A stretch of 64,000 nucleotides of DNA from Neofusicoccum parvum. Lineage: Eukaryota; Ascomycota; Dothideomycetes; Botryosphaeriales; Botryosphaeriaceae. The stretch is from assembly GCA_020912385.1 (NCBI GenBank), contig CP087208.1, positions 372,001 to 436,000 of the forward strand. Reading direction: 5' to 3'. Shown here one piece after another: positions 9,278 through 20,193 of this stretch (position 1 is the first letter of the stretch; every line of letters begins with the position of its first letter). Below the pieces are notes generated by a model. The model ran no database searches, had not been told where the DNA came from, and saw nothing but the letters and a program-made list of their open reading frames with translations. The translations under genes were made by a program, and so were the position numbers.

Positions 9278-11149
9278 ATGTCTGACACCGCTGCCTCCGG
9301 CGCCAATCTCCCCCCGCCCCCGGCCTCCGCTGGCGCGCCGGGCTACGACAATGGCGCCCAGGGCAACCCCCAGGCCTCCCAGGGCCACATGCCTCCGCCG
9401 CCGCTCGCCCCCGTCATAATCCCCCAGAACACGAACCCCATCCCGACGGCCATCAGCTCGCCCATGTCCGGCGGCGTCATGTCGCCCACCTCCGCCGGCG
9501 GCTACGTGCGTCGCGCCGCCCCCGAGCCGAACAAGCGCGCCCTGTACGTCGGCGGCCTGGATCCTCGCATCACCGAAGATGTTCTGCGCCAGATCTTTGA
9601 GACTGCTGGTCACGTCGTGAGCGTCAAGATCATCCCGGACAAGAACGTACGTGTGCCCTCTTTTTTCCTTCGGCTTTGTCAGCACGCGGTCGCGTCGCAT
9701 ACGGGGACCTGCGCCATCCAAGCTTTGAAGCTTCTATCGATACGTCTTGGGCGAGGGCGCGAGATGGGTTCGCTGCCCCGCATCCAGGCGCTGGTCCTCG
9801 CGTGCGCTCCACGACGCGACGCTGCTCCGCCGCCATCAATCCTTCTTTCTCCACCCTTTGCTTGAGCGAACATCATCTTACACGGCTAACCACTCAGAAA
9901 TTTCAGTCCAAGGGCCTGAACTACGGCTTTGTTGAGTACGACGACCCTGGCACAGCTGAGCGCGCCATGCAGACCCTGAACGGCCGCCGCGTCCACCAAA
10001 GCGTAAGTCGCCTAGCCCACCCGCTTAGTTCCACACCTTGTAACACCACCGTTAGGAAATTCGCGTGAATTGGGCCTACCAATCAAACAACCAGCCCAAG
10101 GAGGACACGTCCAACCACTTCCACATCTTCGTGGGCGACCTGTCGAACGAAGTCAACGATGAGGTCCTCCTCCAGGCTTTCTCCGCTTTCGGTCAGGTTT
10201 CCGAGGCGCGCGTCATGTGGGACATGAAGACGGGTCGCTCTCGTGGTTACGGTTTCGTCGCATTCCGTGACCGTTCCGACGCCGAGAAGGCCCTGAGCTC
10301 CATGGACGGCGAGTGGCTTGGTTCGCGTGCTATTCGTTGCAACTGGGCAAACCAGAAGGGCCAGCCGTCCATCTCGCAGCAGCAGGCCATGGCCTCCATG
10401 GGGATGACGCCCACGACGCCGTACGGCCACCACCACTTCCCCACCCACGGCGTGCAGTCGTACGAAATGGTGGTCAACCAGACGCCGCAGTGGCAAACCA
10501 CGTGCTACGTCGGCAACCTGACTCCGTACACAACTCAGTCCGATCTTGTTCCTCTGTTCCAGAATTTCGGCTACGTTGTTGAGACTCGCTTCCAGAGCGA
10601 CCGCGGCTTTGCTTTCATCAAGATGGATACCCACGAGAACGCTGCCATGGCCATCTGCCAGCTTAATGGCTACAACGTCAACGGACGCCCGTTGAAGTGC
10701 AGCGTATGTTGATAACCGACTAGGATTTTAATTTTCTGTTACTAACGAAATCGTAGTGGGGCAAGGACCGTCCCCCGACTGGCCAATTCGATGGATATTC
10801 CCCGGCGGGCGGCCCCAACTCTGCCTACCCGCCCACTCCGAACGCCTACTTCCCGCAGTACGGTGGACCTGGTGGACCCATGGGCTCTCCTCAGGGTGCG
10901 TCCCCCCGAGCCACTGAAGCCATGGCTTTTGCAAGTCTTAACAGTTTTGTAGGCCCCAGCCCAGGAGGTCAGCCTTTTGCGCAGAACCAGAGCGGCTTCG
11001 GCGGCCCTGCCATGGCTCAGCCCTACCAGCAGATGCCGGGCAGCGCTGGAGGCTTCGGCCGTGGCAACGCTGGTGCTCAGCAGTGGGCTCAACCGACGCC
11101 TGGCGGCTTCGGCCAAGTCAACAACGGCTTCCAGGGATACTCGGGCTAA
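9278..11149 (+). CDS. pub1: Poly(A)/U-rich RNA-binding protein Pub1/TIA-1 family, three RRMs
   Basis: Five exons: 9278-9646, 9898-10002, 10056-10703, 10757-10895 and 10953-11149, giving 485 residues. RRM1 starts at RALYVGGLDPRI and has RNP1 YGFVEYDD. RRM2 has HIFVGDL and RGYGFVAF. RRM3 has CYVGNL and RGFAFIKM, followed by LKCSWGKDRPP. The order RRM1-RRM2-linker-RRM3 and the Gly/Gln-rich tail are those of yeast Pub1 and animal TIA-1/TIAR, which bind U/AU-rich transcripts, affect mRNA stability and enter stress granules. Introns 2 and 3 (53 bp each) have clear GT/AG ends. Intron 1 is long (251 bp) with two in-frame acceptors nine bases apart. Intron 4 (57 bp) is stop-free and a multiple of three. 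The start ATG follows a C/T-rich leader. Confidence 0.95.
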
Positions 11150-12599
11150 ATCGCGCCGCTCACGATACCTTGCGCAACGGCCGAGTTTTCGCGTATGTCT
11201 TCGCTTCAACTTTCGCCTCTTCACACGAGAACCTTCACGCTGTGCTTGGATAACTACCGTATGGTCGCTTTCACATTTGTAAAAATGCTGGGATGCAAGC
11301 AACTTCTTCCACCCTTGCGCCGGTTCATACTGTAGTTGTCCTTTGTTTCTAGGAGAAGTGGGGTTTTGACGGGATTCACAACAAATTGCTGCGTTCACAC
11401 AAGGGTCAAGGGTTGCGAGTGGATTTTTTTGCACTCAAACAAGCATGTCGACACGGTTTCTTCATCAAATGCCGGGGTTCTTTAGTTTTGTCGTCTTTGC
11501 GATTGCTCTGCAATGATTCTTCTATTTGGAAAAAATTGCTGGCTTCTTTTTCGTTGTTGGCGGTGGTTCAAATCAGACAATCATGATGTAACGTGCTCCT
11601 CTCTGCTCTTTACAGAAAATCACTTTCTTATCTACTACACATACCCCCTCTGTCGCAGGTACTGTTGCTTTTCCATTAGCTTCATCGGCGAGCGTTTCTT
11701 TTCTGGATTTGTCGGAACGATCTGCAATGGGCTTCGCTTTCAGTATCTCGTACACTTCGATATGGTCTTCCTCATCAAACGTTGTTTCCTTGAGCTTGAG
11801 ATTTCATTGGCACATCCTGCTGCCCCATTAACTGCATGCTCGATGCTTCGCACTGGAGACTAGGCGCGTTTCTTCATTTGTGGGTTACGCGAAGGGCGAC
11901 GCTTTACGGGCTGCTGGCATCAGTTCTGCTTGCTGGGCACCATCACGAGGCATGAGATGACGAAACGACAAAAAGACAGCTTGTTGCTTTTCCTTGGTCG
12001 GACGTAGTGCACGCCGCCGCTTCGTTGTTGCGCAAGAGATTCGTCCATAGATGGTCATGGCCTTGGGTTCTCTTTCACTTCCGTTCACGGCTTGGAAAAT
12101 GGGTGGTCCTGGGTGGCTGCAGGAACTAAAAGTGGCATATATTGGGCTTGGAGTAATAAAAGAGGAACGTTTTTCTCTTGGGTGTGTCGGCCTACCGTGC
12201 TCTGTGTGCTGTCATATGATGTGCTGTGTGCGGTTTGGCGGATTCAGGGGAGGCCTGCCGTTCTTGCCGAATTTTCTGGGCAGTGGCCGGGCTCTTGCGC
12301 GTGGTTGAGACTGTCCTGCTACGGTGGGAGGATCTGCATCCATGCGGCGTGGCGTGTTGGAGCGAGACTGCTGGAGCTGCATGACTCCTCTCCATCCGCG
12401 TGGAAGGTGGTACAAGACGTGAAACGACTAAATGGCGCCCTGCCCGTCTCCGCCAAGCGCCAGCGATGTCGCCTAGACGACGTTGTTTCGAGTCACGTGG
12501 CGTGTCTGTCGTCGATCGGCCACATTACCTTGGCTGGCCCGTGCGGCGAGCGCGTCGCGTCTTTCACCACCGCGGCCACTCAATACGCGCCCCATCTCG
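11150..12599. other. Intergenic: pub1 3' flank and pif1 promoter
   Basis: About 1.45 kb between two + strand genes. The pub1-proximal part (11150-11800) is AT-richer with many short T runs, consistent with a 3' UTR and termination region. Frames reaching into 12092-12994 overlap the pif1 start out of frame and look like shadows. Confidence 0.5.
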
Positions 12600-15404
12600 A
12601 TGCCGACAGCGGCCACCACGCTTACCCTTTTCGCAACCCTCTGCGTGGCTCTGACCATATACTGTATGGTGTCTGGTCTCTCCGCCCTCATTGCCCGCTT
12701 GCGCCTGCGTCCTGTTCCCCGTCTTGCCGCCACCCCACCGACGCCGCGCTCATCGTCCCGCCTTCCCACAACCTCACCCACCTACCATTCCACCCGGACG
12801 CGTTCGTATCCCACCGCCGCCATGTTCAAGAAGGCGGTCGACTCCCACAACGCGTCGAGTCGGCCTGCGAAGCCCACACTCTCGCAGCAATTGTTCCCCT
12901 GCACCGTTCCCCCGCAGCAGGCAGCGAAGCCCTCTCAGACTACCGACTCGTCCACATCGCGCCCTCTCACAACAACAACCGGGAATACGATTAGGAAAAG
13001 CACGCCCCTACAAACTGGTGGAGCTCCACGTCTGATGCACAATGGCACAAGTGGGTTCAAGAGAACATCAAGCGGCTTGGCAAGGGCATTGGGAGCGCAA
13101 GAGGCATTCGGAGAACAGGAACTGCCCAAGAACGGATCGCAGAAGAGTCCTTATGTCATTGACGATGTAGAGCCTGCGAAGAAGGCTGCTGCATCTGTCA
13201 CCAGCACCATGGGTGTGTACTTCGATGAGAACGACTTTGATGACGACATTGATCTCGACATCGAAGATCCTTCCACCAAGAGCACCTTCAGCTACCCTTC
13301 GCTGTCTACGAAAGCTGCAGCTTCAGCGAAGTCTGAGTCATTTTCCAAGCCTCAGGCGCTTCCAGCTGCAAAATCCGCAAAGGCACGCGTGCAAAGGGAG
13401 GAAGAGTCGGGACGTTTTCAACGTGAGGATTCCGGTTATGTATCCCAGATGCCTGGTGCTTATACTGCACAAGAACAAGGACCACCGCAAAGCACCGAGC
13501 CGATTCCTTGGTCCTCATCTCCGCCAGAGCACACCGAAGCACAACCGCAAGCAGCAGCGCTTAAACGGTTCTTGTACTCGGGTGCGGATGACCAGGATGA
13601 CAGGCCTAAGCCGCCGAAAAGACGGACACTTCCTTGGCTGGAGGAGAAGAAGCGTGAGGAGACGAACGTCAAGGAGAGGTCAACGCCGTCCAAGAATGGC
13701 AAATTGCTGTGGAACACCTCGTCGAGCACGATCAAAGAGATGCAGAAGAACCACCGCGAAGTTAACAAAAAGCTGACAAAAACGTCTGCTCCCGGTCAAG
13801 GTCTAATCGCAGATTCCCTGAAAGCCAAGAAAAGCAAACTGTCGAGAGTGTTTCTCAGTGATGAGCAGCAGCACGTTCTCAACCTTGTCGTGAACGAGGG
13901 CAAAAGTGTCTTCTTCACTGGTTCCGCCGGTACGGGTAAATCCGTGCTGCTTCGAGAGATCATCGCGGCGCTCAAGAAGAAGTATGTACGAGAGTCGGAA
14001 CGCGTCGCAGTTACTGCCTCGACTGGTCTCGCCGCCTGTAACATTGGGGGTGTGACTCTCCACAGCTTTTCGGGAATTGGCCTTGGTAACGCCCCTACTG
14101 AGGAACTTGTCAAGAAAATCAAGCGCAATCAGAAGCACAAGCATCGATGGATGAGAGTCAAGGTTCTGGTCATTGATGAGGTTTCCATGATTGACGGCGA
14201 TCTCTTCGATAAACTGGAGCAGATTGCGCGGAATCTTCGCAACAATGGTCGCCCCTTCGGAGGTATTCAGCTCATCATCACCGGTGATTTCTTCCAACTG
14301 CCGCCTGTTCCAGAGAAGAACAAGATTGCGAAGTTTGCATTCGACGCAAACACCTGGAACACAGTTATCGAGCACACCATTGGATTGACGCACATCTTCC
14401 GTCAAAAAGACCCCGTGTTTGCTGGAATGCTGAACGAGATGAGAGAAGGCCGTCTCTCGCAGAGCTCCGTCGATGCGTTCAGGAAACTAAACAGGCCCCT
14501 CGCAGCGGAAAGTGGCCTCGAGGCGACCGAGCTATTCCCGCTGCGCCAACAAGTTGAGGAGGCTAACCGAAGACGCATGGCTGTCCTTCATGGCGATGTC
14601 CGCACGTATGAAGCCAAAGACGGCGGAACTATGATGGATAAGACCCAGCGTGACAGGTTGCTTGCAAACTGCATGGCGCCAGAAGCCATCCAATTGAAAA
14701 AGGGCGCTCAGGTTATGTTGATCAAGAACATGGACGATACCCTGGTCAACGGCTCCCTTGGCCGCGTTATCGGCTTTATGAACGAAGCCATGTTCGACAG
14801 CTACCAGCAGAACGAGGCACAATACCTCGGCACGGCAGGCCCAGAAACCGACGATCCAGAAGAGCGCATGGAACTCGAACAGAAGCGCCGGGCCAGGATC
14901 ACAGACCTACTCAACGCGGGATCGCAACTCTACCCGGTGGTCCGCTTCACGCTGCCGGACGGCACCATGCGTGACCTACTCTGCCAGCGCGAGTCGTGGA
15001 AGAACGAGCTGCCCAACGGCGAGGTGCAAGCCAGCCGCTCGCAAGTCCCGCTGATCCTGGCATGGGCCCTCAGCATCCACAAGGCGCAAGGCCAGACGCT
15101 CGAGCGCGTCAAGGTCGACCTGGGCCGCGTGTTCGAGAAGGGCCAGGCGTACGTCGCGCTGTCCCGTGCCACCAGCATGGCGGGTCTGCAGGTCATGAAC
15201 TTCGACCCGAAGAAGGTGGTTGCGCACGACAAGGTGCGCTCCTTCTACGCGGGCCTGTCGAAGGTGCAGCTGGCGGACGAGGCGGCGGCGGCGGCGGCCA
15301 AGAAGAAGAGCAGGAAGAGGGGCATGACGGCGGAGGAGTACGAGAAGAGCGTCGTGGAGGATGGGTGGGCGGACGAGGGGTCGGAGTTTGCGTATGGCGG
15401 GTGA
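12600..15404 (+). CDS. pif1: ATP-dependent DNA helicase Pif1
   Basis: Single exon, 934 residues from the ATG at 12600; a second in-frame ATG at 12822 gives an 860-residue form. The helicase core carries the SF1B Pif1 motifs: Walker A GSAGTGKS (about 441-448), VIDEVSMID (Walker B, about 524), ITGDFFQLPPV (motif III), LTHIFRQ (motif IV) and the C-terminal SIHKAQGQTLE ... YVALSRAT block (motifs V/VI). Pif1 is a 5'-to-3' helicase acting on mitochondrial DNA, telomeres and G-quadruplexes. The first 74 residues of the long form are Arg/Ser/Thr-rich with no acidic residue, like a mitochondrial presequence. The region between the presequence and the core is disordered, with several acidic patches (for example about 206-221). 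Confidence 0.95.
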   Translation: MPTAATTLTLFATLCVALTIYCMVSGLSALIARLRLRPVPRLAATPPTPRSSSRLPTTSPTYHSTRTRSYPTAAMFKKAVDSHNASSRPAKPTLSQQLFPCTVPPQQAAKPSQTTDSSTSRPLTTTTGNTIRKSTPLQTGGAPRLMHNGTSGFKRTSSGLARALGAQEAFGEQELPKNGSQKSPYVIDDVEPAKKAAASVTSTMGVYFDENDFDDDIDLDIEDPSTKSTFSYPSLSTKAAASAKSESFSKPQALPAAKSAKARVQREEESGRFQREDSGYVSQMPGAYTAQEQGPPQSTEPIPWSSSPPEHTEAQPQAAALKRFLYSGADDQDDRPKPPKRRTLPWLEEKKREETNVKERSTPSKNGKLLWNTSSSTIKEMQKNHREVNKKLTKTSAPGQGLIADSLKAKKSKLSRVFLSDEQQHVLNLVVNEGKSVFFTGSAGTGKSVLLREIIAALKKKYVRESERVAVTASTGLAACNIGGVTLHSFSGIGLGNAPTEELVKKIKRNQKHKHRWMRVKVLVIDEVSMIDGDLFDKLEQIARNLRNNGRPFGGIQLIITGDFFQLPPVPEKNKIAKFAFDANTWNTVIEHTIGLTHIFRQKDPVFAGMLNEMREGRLSQSSVDAFRKLNRPLAAESGLEATELFPLRQQVEEANRRRMAVLHGDVRTYEAKDGGTMMDKTQRDRLLANCMAPEAIQLKKGAQVMLIKNMDDTLVNGSLGRVIGFMNEAMFDSYQQNEAQYLGTAGPETDDPEERMELEQKRRARITDLLNAGSQLYPVVRFTLPDGTMRDLLCQRESWKNELPNGEVQASRSQVPLILAWALSIHKAQGQTLERVKVDLGRVFEKGQAYVALSRATSMAGLQVMNFDPKKVVAHDKVRSFYAGLSKVQLADEAAAAAAKKKSRKRGMTAEEYEKSVVEDGWADEGSEFAYGG

Positions 15405-15960
15405 TTTTGGGTTGAACGAATTTTCGTGCTTGTTCGCTTCTTGCTTCTCCAGTTGGCTAAGACTGGTATACACGATGGGTTTTCTTCTCTTCAATAGAGA
15501 GAGGGCAGCATTGCTAGGTGTTGTTTTTCTGGGGATTGAGCGGTGGTCTGGCGTAGATGCGTGCGGTGGTGGGCCGGACTGTTTCGGGGCGTATATTGAG
15601 ATGGGGGAGTAGTTGGTATTTACACTGAATGTCGAGTTTGATATCTTGCGGTAGATGGTGCCCTGCTTACATTCCGTTGCATCCATACTACGTATGACGA
15701 AGTCTTTCAGAATTGCTCTGACGAAGAGGAGGCGAGGTTCTTCAATTGTAGTAGCTGGGGTCATGCAGGATTAAGAAACGGCCAGACTCGACTGACAGTG
15801 TAAGAGTAGAAGCTTAAGTAAAATACCTCTACGGATTCGCGATTCAGAACTAGAAGTAGCAAGTACAATACCAGATAAAGCAGCCTTCGGTCAGAGTTTC
15901 GAAATCCCTGGTCAAAGATCCAACCACCAAAAGAGTTTTAGAGAATTACTTAAGTACAAT
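15405..15960. other. Intergenic between convergent pif1 and the 1,114-residue gene
   Basis: A short tail-to-tail gap of 556 bp, AT-richer towards 15600-15960, holding the two 3' UTRs. No RNA gene or conserved frame is seen. Confidence 0.5.
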
Positions 15961-18900
15961 TCAGTACACAATCACAATGTCTTTCAAATTCCGAAGTCTG
16001 CTCAGATCATTCTTGGTACCTGCAGCGAATTCAAGGAAGCATTGCCAGCAAACGTCTCCTTCAGGAGGACCGTAACAGCAGGTGTACCTCTTGGAAGAGG
16101 CTATGCTCACTGCAGCCACTCTCGCCATCCACGAGGTTCCCGCGCGTACGACCATGATACTGTCTGGAGGGTCTATGAGCTCCTCCCAACAGTCAATGGA
16201 TGTCATATTCAGGTCTGAACAAGTAAAAGAAGGGTCTCGATGACCACAGCTACCATCGTGCTTCTCAAACTGTTGGACTCTGCCATCATTCTCAAAGGCC
16301 TGCAATATGTCAAGATCGGCGACCCAGTTGCCTCTGTCTTCTACTGATATAAGAGTCTCGAGGAAGATCGCATCGTGGCCTCGCAGCCCTGAGAGCTCGC
16401 CTGAAACTTGTTGAAGCGGCTCTTCGTACCCCGTGAAAGAGAGGTGCAGGGATGTTCCATCAAAGGCGCCCACTGACCTTTCTCCATCGAACTTGGCATG
16501 GTTACTGAAATGCCATTCGTCGATGCTGTGCTGGCGAATATTCAGCGCTCTTGGAGTGACCATCAGCGCGATACCTGGCTTGCCGACGTTTCCCATGACG
16601 TGCTCAACGACGTAGTCTTGACCAGACACAACATCGGTTGGATCGCAAACCAGTCTCTTCGCGACATACAGTGAGTTGCCGCGTGACAAGGCCATAACAT
16701 TTTCCATACTTCTCCCATTCAGGCTGATGTTGCCAGAATTGAGCTGGAAGATCATGGCGAACACCTGAGCCCTGGTAATGCCAATTTTTCGAAAGAGGAC
16801 CTGCTTCACGGACCCTTTTTGTTCTTGTGTTTGAAGACCGTTGAAGTAACAGAAAGTCTCATCAAGGTTGTGCAGTCTTAGTGGAGAGAAAGCATCCGTC
16901 ATTGAGAGAAATCCTTGCGACCACTCCCAAGAGACCATTGAGCTTTTGATAACCTCAACGTTGACGGTGGCTTCCGGTAGGTGATCCTGATAATACTGTG
17001 AAATTTTTCCAAGCAGAAGCATTGAGTTTCTCGGAGCCTTCCGAGCCGAGAGCGTTTCCAGTATGATGTCCGCGGCAGAGTCCATGTCAATGGTTTCATC
17101 TTTAAGTAAACCCAAGACCACGTCGAAGGGTGCATAACTCCACTCCTTCTCTCTTGTAGTTTTGCGTTCCGAGGTCTCACGTCTCGAGTATATAGCTGCG
17201 AGTGTAGGATCCCCGAAAAGGAAGTCATAAAAGACTGTTGTTTGGGTTTCACCCGGTTGATCCTGAATCCAGCTGTGAAAGGATTCGTCTTCGAACCAAT
17301 CACCAATCGCCATGTCGCCTTCAGACAAGTTTGGGAGTTCTACAGAGCGATGGGTAAGAATGTTGCCATCATGGAGGAACACCCAATTTTCGTTCGCCGG
17401 AGTCTCAATCTTGTCCGGGCATCCTTCCCTGTCGCCGGGCTCGGGCTCGGAGTCGGACTCGTCTCTTTTTCTTTTTCTTGTATGCGGGTTATGCTCTTCC
17501 ATTGGGAAGACAGAGACACAAGCCCATCTTCCAGGCTTGTCAGCGTATCTGATGACTACTGATCTCTGGTCAATGTTTCGCAGATTGTAGAGCTTTCGCA
17601 ACAACAATATTCTCTGAGTCTGGTTGAGAACACCAAGTATAGCGCGAACATTCGCCAAGCCAATCAGCCTTGGTATAGTATCAGGTCCCGTATTGCTCAT
17701 CCATTGCTTTCCATGCCGCGCTCCGTAAGAGACTAATTTTTCAGCTATACGCCGTTCTTGATCGTCTTCAGAATGAAGAAGCTCAATTCCAGATGTGAAA
17801 CAAGAGAGCAGTTGTAAACTCTTGAGTACTGGAACCGATAATTTGCGGTTAAATTCCCGATATTTTTTGCGCTCGTAAGAAATGGCAATCTCATCATCTG
17901 CCATGCTTTTCTCGTACTCAAAGACTTCCGCCTCCTTTGAAAAGGTTGAGATGCCTTTCATTACCCATTGAAGCTCTGAGATAAGCTTAGGTGCTCTCTG
18001 TTCCAATAATCTGATGGAAGATTTTCTGATAAACTCCAGTACTTGGATGTACAGTGGTAGCGATACGAGGGATTCTCGGTCTAGGATTGCGCCTAGAGCA
18101 AGCAGCTGAAGCTGGGGGATGGTCACTCTCCTCATGTCGTGGAGAGTAGAGCGGCTTCTTTCCACTGTTCCGTAGTAGTGGAGGCTTGACAAAGCAAGAG
18201 ACCAGTGGACGCCCTTGTTCGGTCGGTTGGAAGCTCCCGAAACCCTTGGCTGTGGATCGGCGAATATGGATCCAGACGAGTTTGAGGGATGCTCGGCCAT
18301 GGCAGCAATATTAAAAGTCGCTACGCCGCTGCAGGATACCAGATTGTCGTCTTGATAGACGTGTATGGGTTTCTGGCCCAGTAGAACGAGATCTGGATAT
18401 ATATGCCACGACATGAGTGCAAGAAGGATACCTCCTGCACTAATTCTTTGCGGCATCCCTTCAATAAGATTGTTGAGAGTAGATAGTGCTTCGTTTGCGT
18501 TTGAGATGACATTGTTGTAGAGAGTTTCTCGCGTCCGAGAAGCGTGGGAACCGCGCTCCACCTCTTGCCGTGTCAGGTCTTTCACCGGAACAGAAATGTT
18601 GTCCAAGATCAAATCAATTTGTTTTTGTTGTCTTGACTTGGCCTTATCCGCAATCTCCATCCAAGATCGAGCACTGGCATCCCATTCGGCAATGGTTGAC
18701 TGTCCGAGTTTGTGTAAAGCTGCAGCATATGCCATGGCGTTGGCCGCAGCTCCCTCATCTTCCACAGCCCTCTTGATCTGGGCTTGCCGATGTAGTATGA
18801 GGTCTACCCAGATAGCGGTTGCTTCTTGAGGTGTCCAAACTCTAGCCAGCATACACGCGAGAAGATGGATCCGGATCGCAGACTTGCTGCTTGTTGCAGC

Positions 18901-19305
18901 AGCCCAGATTGAGGTGCTGTCGATCCCGAAATGGGCTGAGAATGGACCGAAATTCGCGGCATTTGGCGCTCGCGTAGCCTTATCCGTAGCTTCTGCAATC
19001 TCGCTGGCCCTTCTCCCATATGCTGTGAGGAGACTGGGCACGTCGGGGAGCACGTCGCCAAACAGCGCTCCAAGGCGTCGGGCAAGGATATGGAGCGGCC
19101 CATCCTCAGCTGAAGACTTCCGCTTTTTGGAAAGGAGGTTCCCTAATGGGCGTAGCTCGGCCGGCGCATCAACTTTGACCAGAGAAAAGTCCAAGTTCAT
19201 GTGATTCAAGGCGAAATTCGCCTCCACAGTACTGGAAACGGCGGATGCGCCAATTCGTTGGATAGACATTCTGGAATGGCCGGTTTGAAACTTGATTGAA
19301 GACAA
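15961..19305 (-). CDS. Large fungal protein of unknown function
   Basis: One uninterrupted frame of 1,114 residues. A second Met at residue 13 is an alternative start. I do not recognise a named domain. The N-terminal 100 residues (VEANFALNHMNLDFSLVKV, then a block ending HILARRLGALF) are reminiscent of a widespread family of hypothetical ascomycete proteins. The middle is mixed helix and coil with no transmembrane segment. Around 630-650 there is a basic/acidic low-complexity stretch (RKRKRDESDSEPEPGD). The C-terminus is Cys-rich (CCYGPPEGDVCWQCF), possibly a metal-binding knuckle. No helicase, kinase, HET, NACHT or ankyrin signature is visible. The lack of introns across 3.3 kb is compatible with a single-exon gene. 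Confidence 0.85.
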   Translation of the reverse strand: MSSIKFQTGHSRMSIQRIGASAVSSTVEANFALNHMNLDFSLVKVDAPAELRPLGNLLSKKRKSSAEDGPLHILARRLGALFGDVLPDVPSLLTAYGRRASEIAEATDKATRAPNAANFGPFSAHFGIDSTSIWAAATSSKSAIRIHLLACMLARVWTPQEATAIWVDLILHRQAQIKRAVEDEGAAANAMAYAAALHKLGQSTIAEWDASARSWMEIADKAKSRQQKQIDLILDNISVPVKDLTRQEVERGSHASRTRETLYNNVISNANEALSTLNNLIEGMPQRISAGGILLALMSWHIYPDLVLLGQKPIHVYQDDNLVSCSGVATFNIAAMAEHPSNSSGSIFADPQPRVSGASNRPNKGVHWSLALSSLHYYGTVERSRSTLHDMRRVTIPQLQLLALGAILDRESLVSLPLYIQVLEFIRKSSIRLLEQRAPKLISELQWVMKGISTFSKEAEVFEYEKSMADDEIAISYERKKYREFNRKLSVPVLKSLQLLSCFTSGIELLHSEDDQERRIAEKLVSYGARHGKQWMSNTGPDTIPRLIGLANVRAILGVLNQTQRILLLRKLYNLRNIDQRSVVIRYADKPGRWACVSVFPMEEHNPHTRKRKRDESDSEPEPGDREGCPDKIETPANENWVFLHDGNILTHRSVELPNLSEGDMAIGDWFEDESFHSWIQDQPGETQTTVFYDFLFGDPTLAAIYSRRETSERKTTREKEWSYAPFDVVLGLLKDETIDMDSAADIILETLSARKAPRNSMLLLGKISQYYQDHLPEATVNVEVIKSSMVSWEWSQGFLSMTDAFSPLRLHNLDETFCYFNGLQTQEQKGSVKQVLFRKIGITRAQVFAMIFQLNSGNISLNGRSMENVMALSRGNSLYVAKRLVCDPTDVVSGQDYVVEHVMGNVGKPGIALMVTPRALNIRQHSIDEWHFSNHAKFDGERSVGAFDGTSLHLSFTGYEEPLQQVSGELSGLRGHDAIFLETLISVEDRGNWVADLDILQAFENDGRVQQFEKHDGSCGHRDPSFTCSDLNMTSIDCWEELIDPPDSIMVVRAGTSWMARVAAVSIASSKRYTCCYGPPEGDVCWQCFLEFAAGTKNDLSRLRNLKDIVIVY

Positions 19306-20193
19306 GGCTGTGGATCAACTGCTGCCTTGCTGCCAGCGAGTACTTATGGCAGCTCGCTACCCCCTGCTAGATGCTCAGCCTTGCACAGACCAACTTGCAG
19401 CTACAGCCTGGCGGTGTGGCACGAGTTCGGCCAATGACCGTTAAATGAAGGACATATCTTGCATGTGGATGTCCCTCGATGGAGGCGGGAGGGTTGCATG
19501 GCAATTGTGTATTGGCTGGGAGTGAGTGTCAACTGCAACCCTGCGGATTAATTTTGGAACGCTCTGCATTTGAGTCTTTGTGTGACAATAGCCTTTCGAG
19601 TCGTCGCATGACGACAGATTAGACAGAATCCTTCCTGTGAAAAAGATAACTGAATAAATGCGAATGAAGAATGGGAGGTATTTGGAGAGGGGTTTAAGTT
19701 CACGAGCTTTCAAGCATCGTGGTGCTCTACTGCTACTGTCACGTCTAAATACGCTTCCCGGAGCTCTGCGTCGTTCTGCAACCTCTCCTCGCTTCTATTC
19801 CAACTTACAGTGAACCCTTGTTCCCTTGCATTACACCGTGTTTCGTCTCCTGGATCACGGCTTCCCGGTCTCTTGAATATGCCATTCACTTAGGGTCGCG
19901 CTGCCGATCAAGTCTCTATCCGAAATTCGGCGCGGCTGGTCCACCCGATAGCTCAAAGATCTTCATCCCACCCACAGCCACAACTAAAGACAAGATAGCA
20001 GAGCATCTGCACCCGGACTTCGCTTCCGTCCGCCATCCCCGGCGCTCCAGCCAATCCCGCCTCTCTCTCGGCCCGGCCATGGCGCCCCGTGCTCGGCCCG
20101 ACCCAATCTCCACACTATCAAAAAAATTTCCACCACCCGCCACCACCACGCCTTCTCCTACGCAATCTCGCAAGCAAAAGCAAAAAGAAATGT
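19306..20193. other. Intergenic: promoter of the 1,114-residue gene and tRNA flank
   Basis: About 890 bp with no credible protein frame. A frame at 19818-20261 runs through the tRNA gene on the other strand and is rejected. Confidence 0.5.
20182..20186 (-). terminator. RNA polymerase III T5 terminator
   Basis: On the minus strand a run of five T starts eight bases after the tRNA 3' end (ACATTTCTTTTTG), the usual Pol III stop. Confidence 0.75.

Noticed and set aside
12092..12994. 300-residue + strand frame across the pif1 start
   Set aside because: Out of frame with Pif1 and low-complexity.
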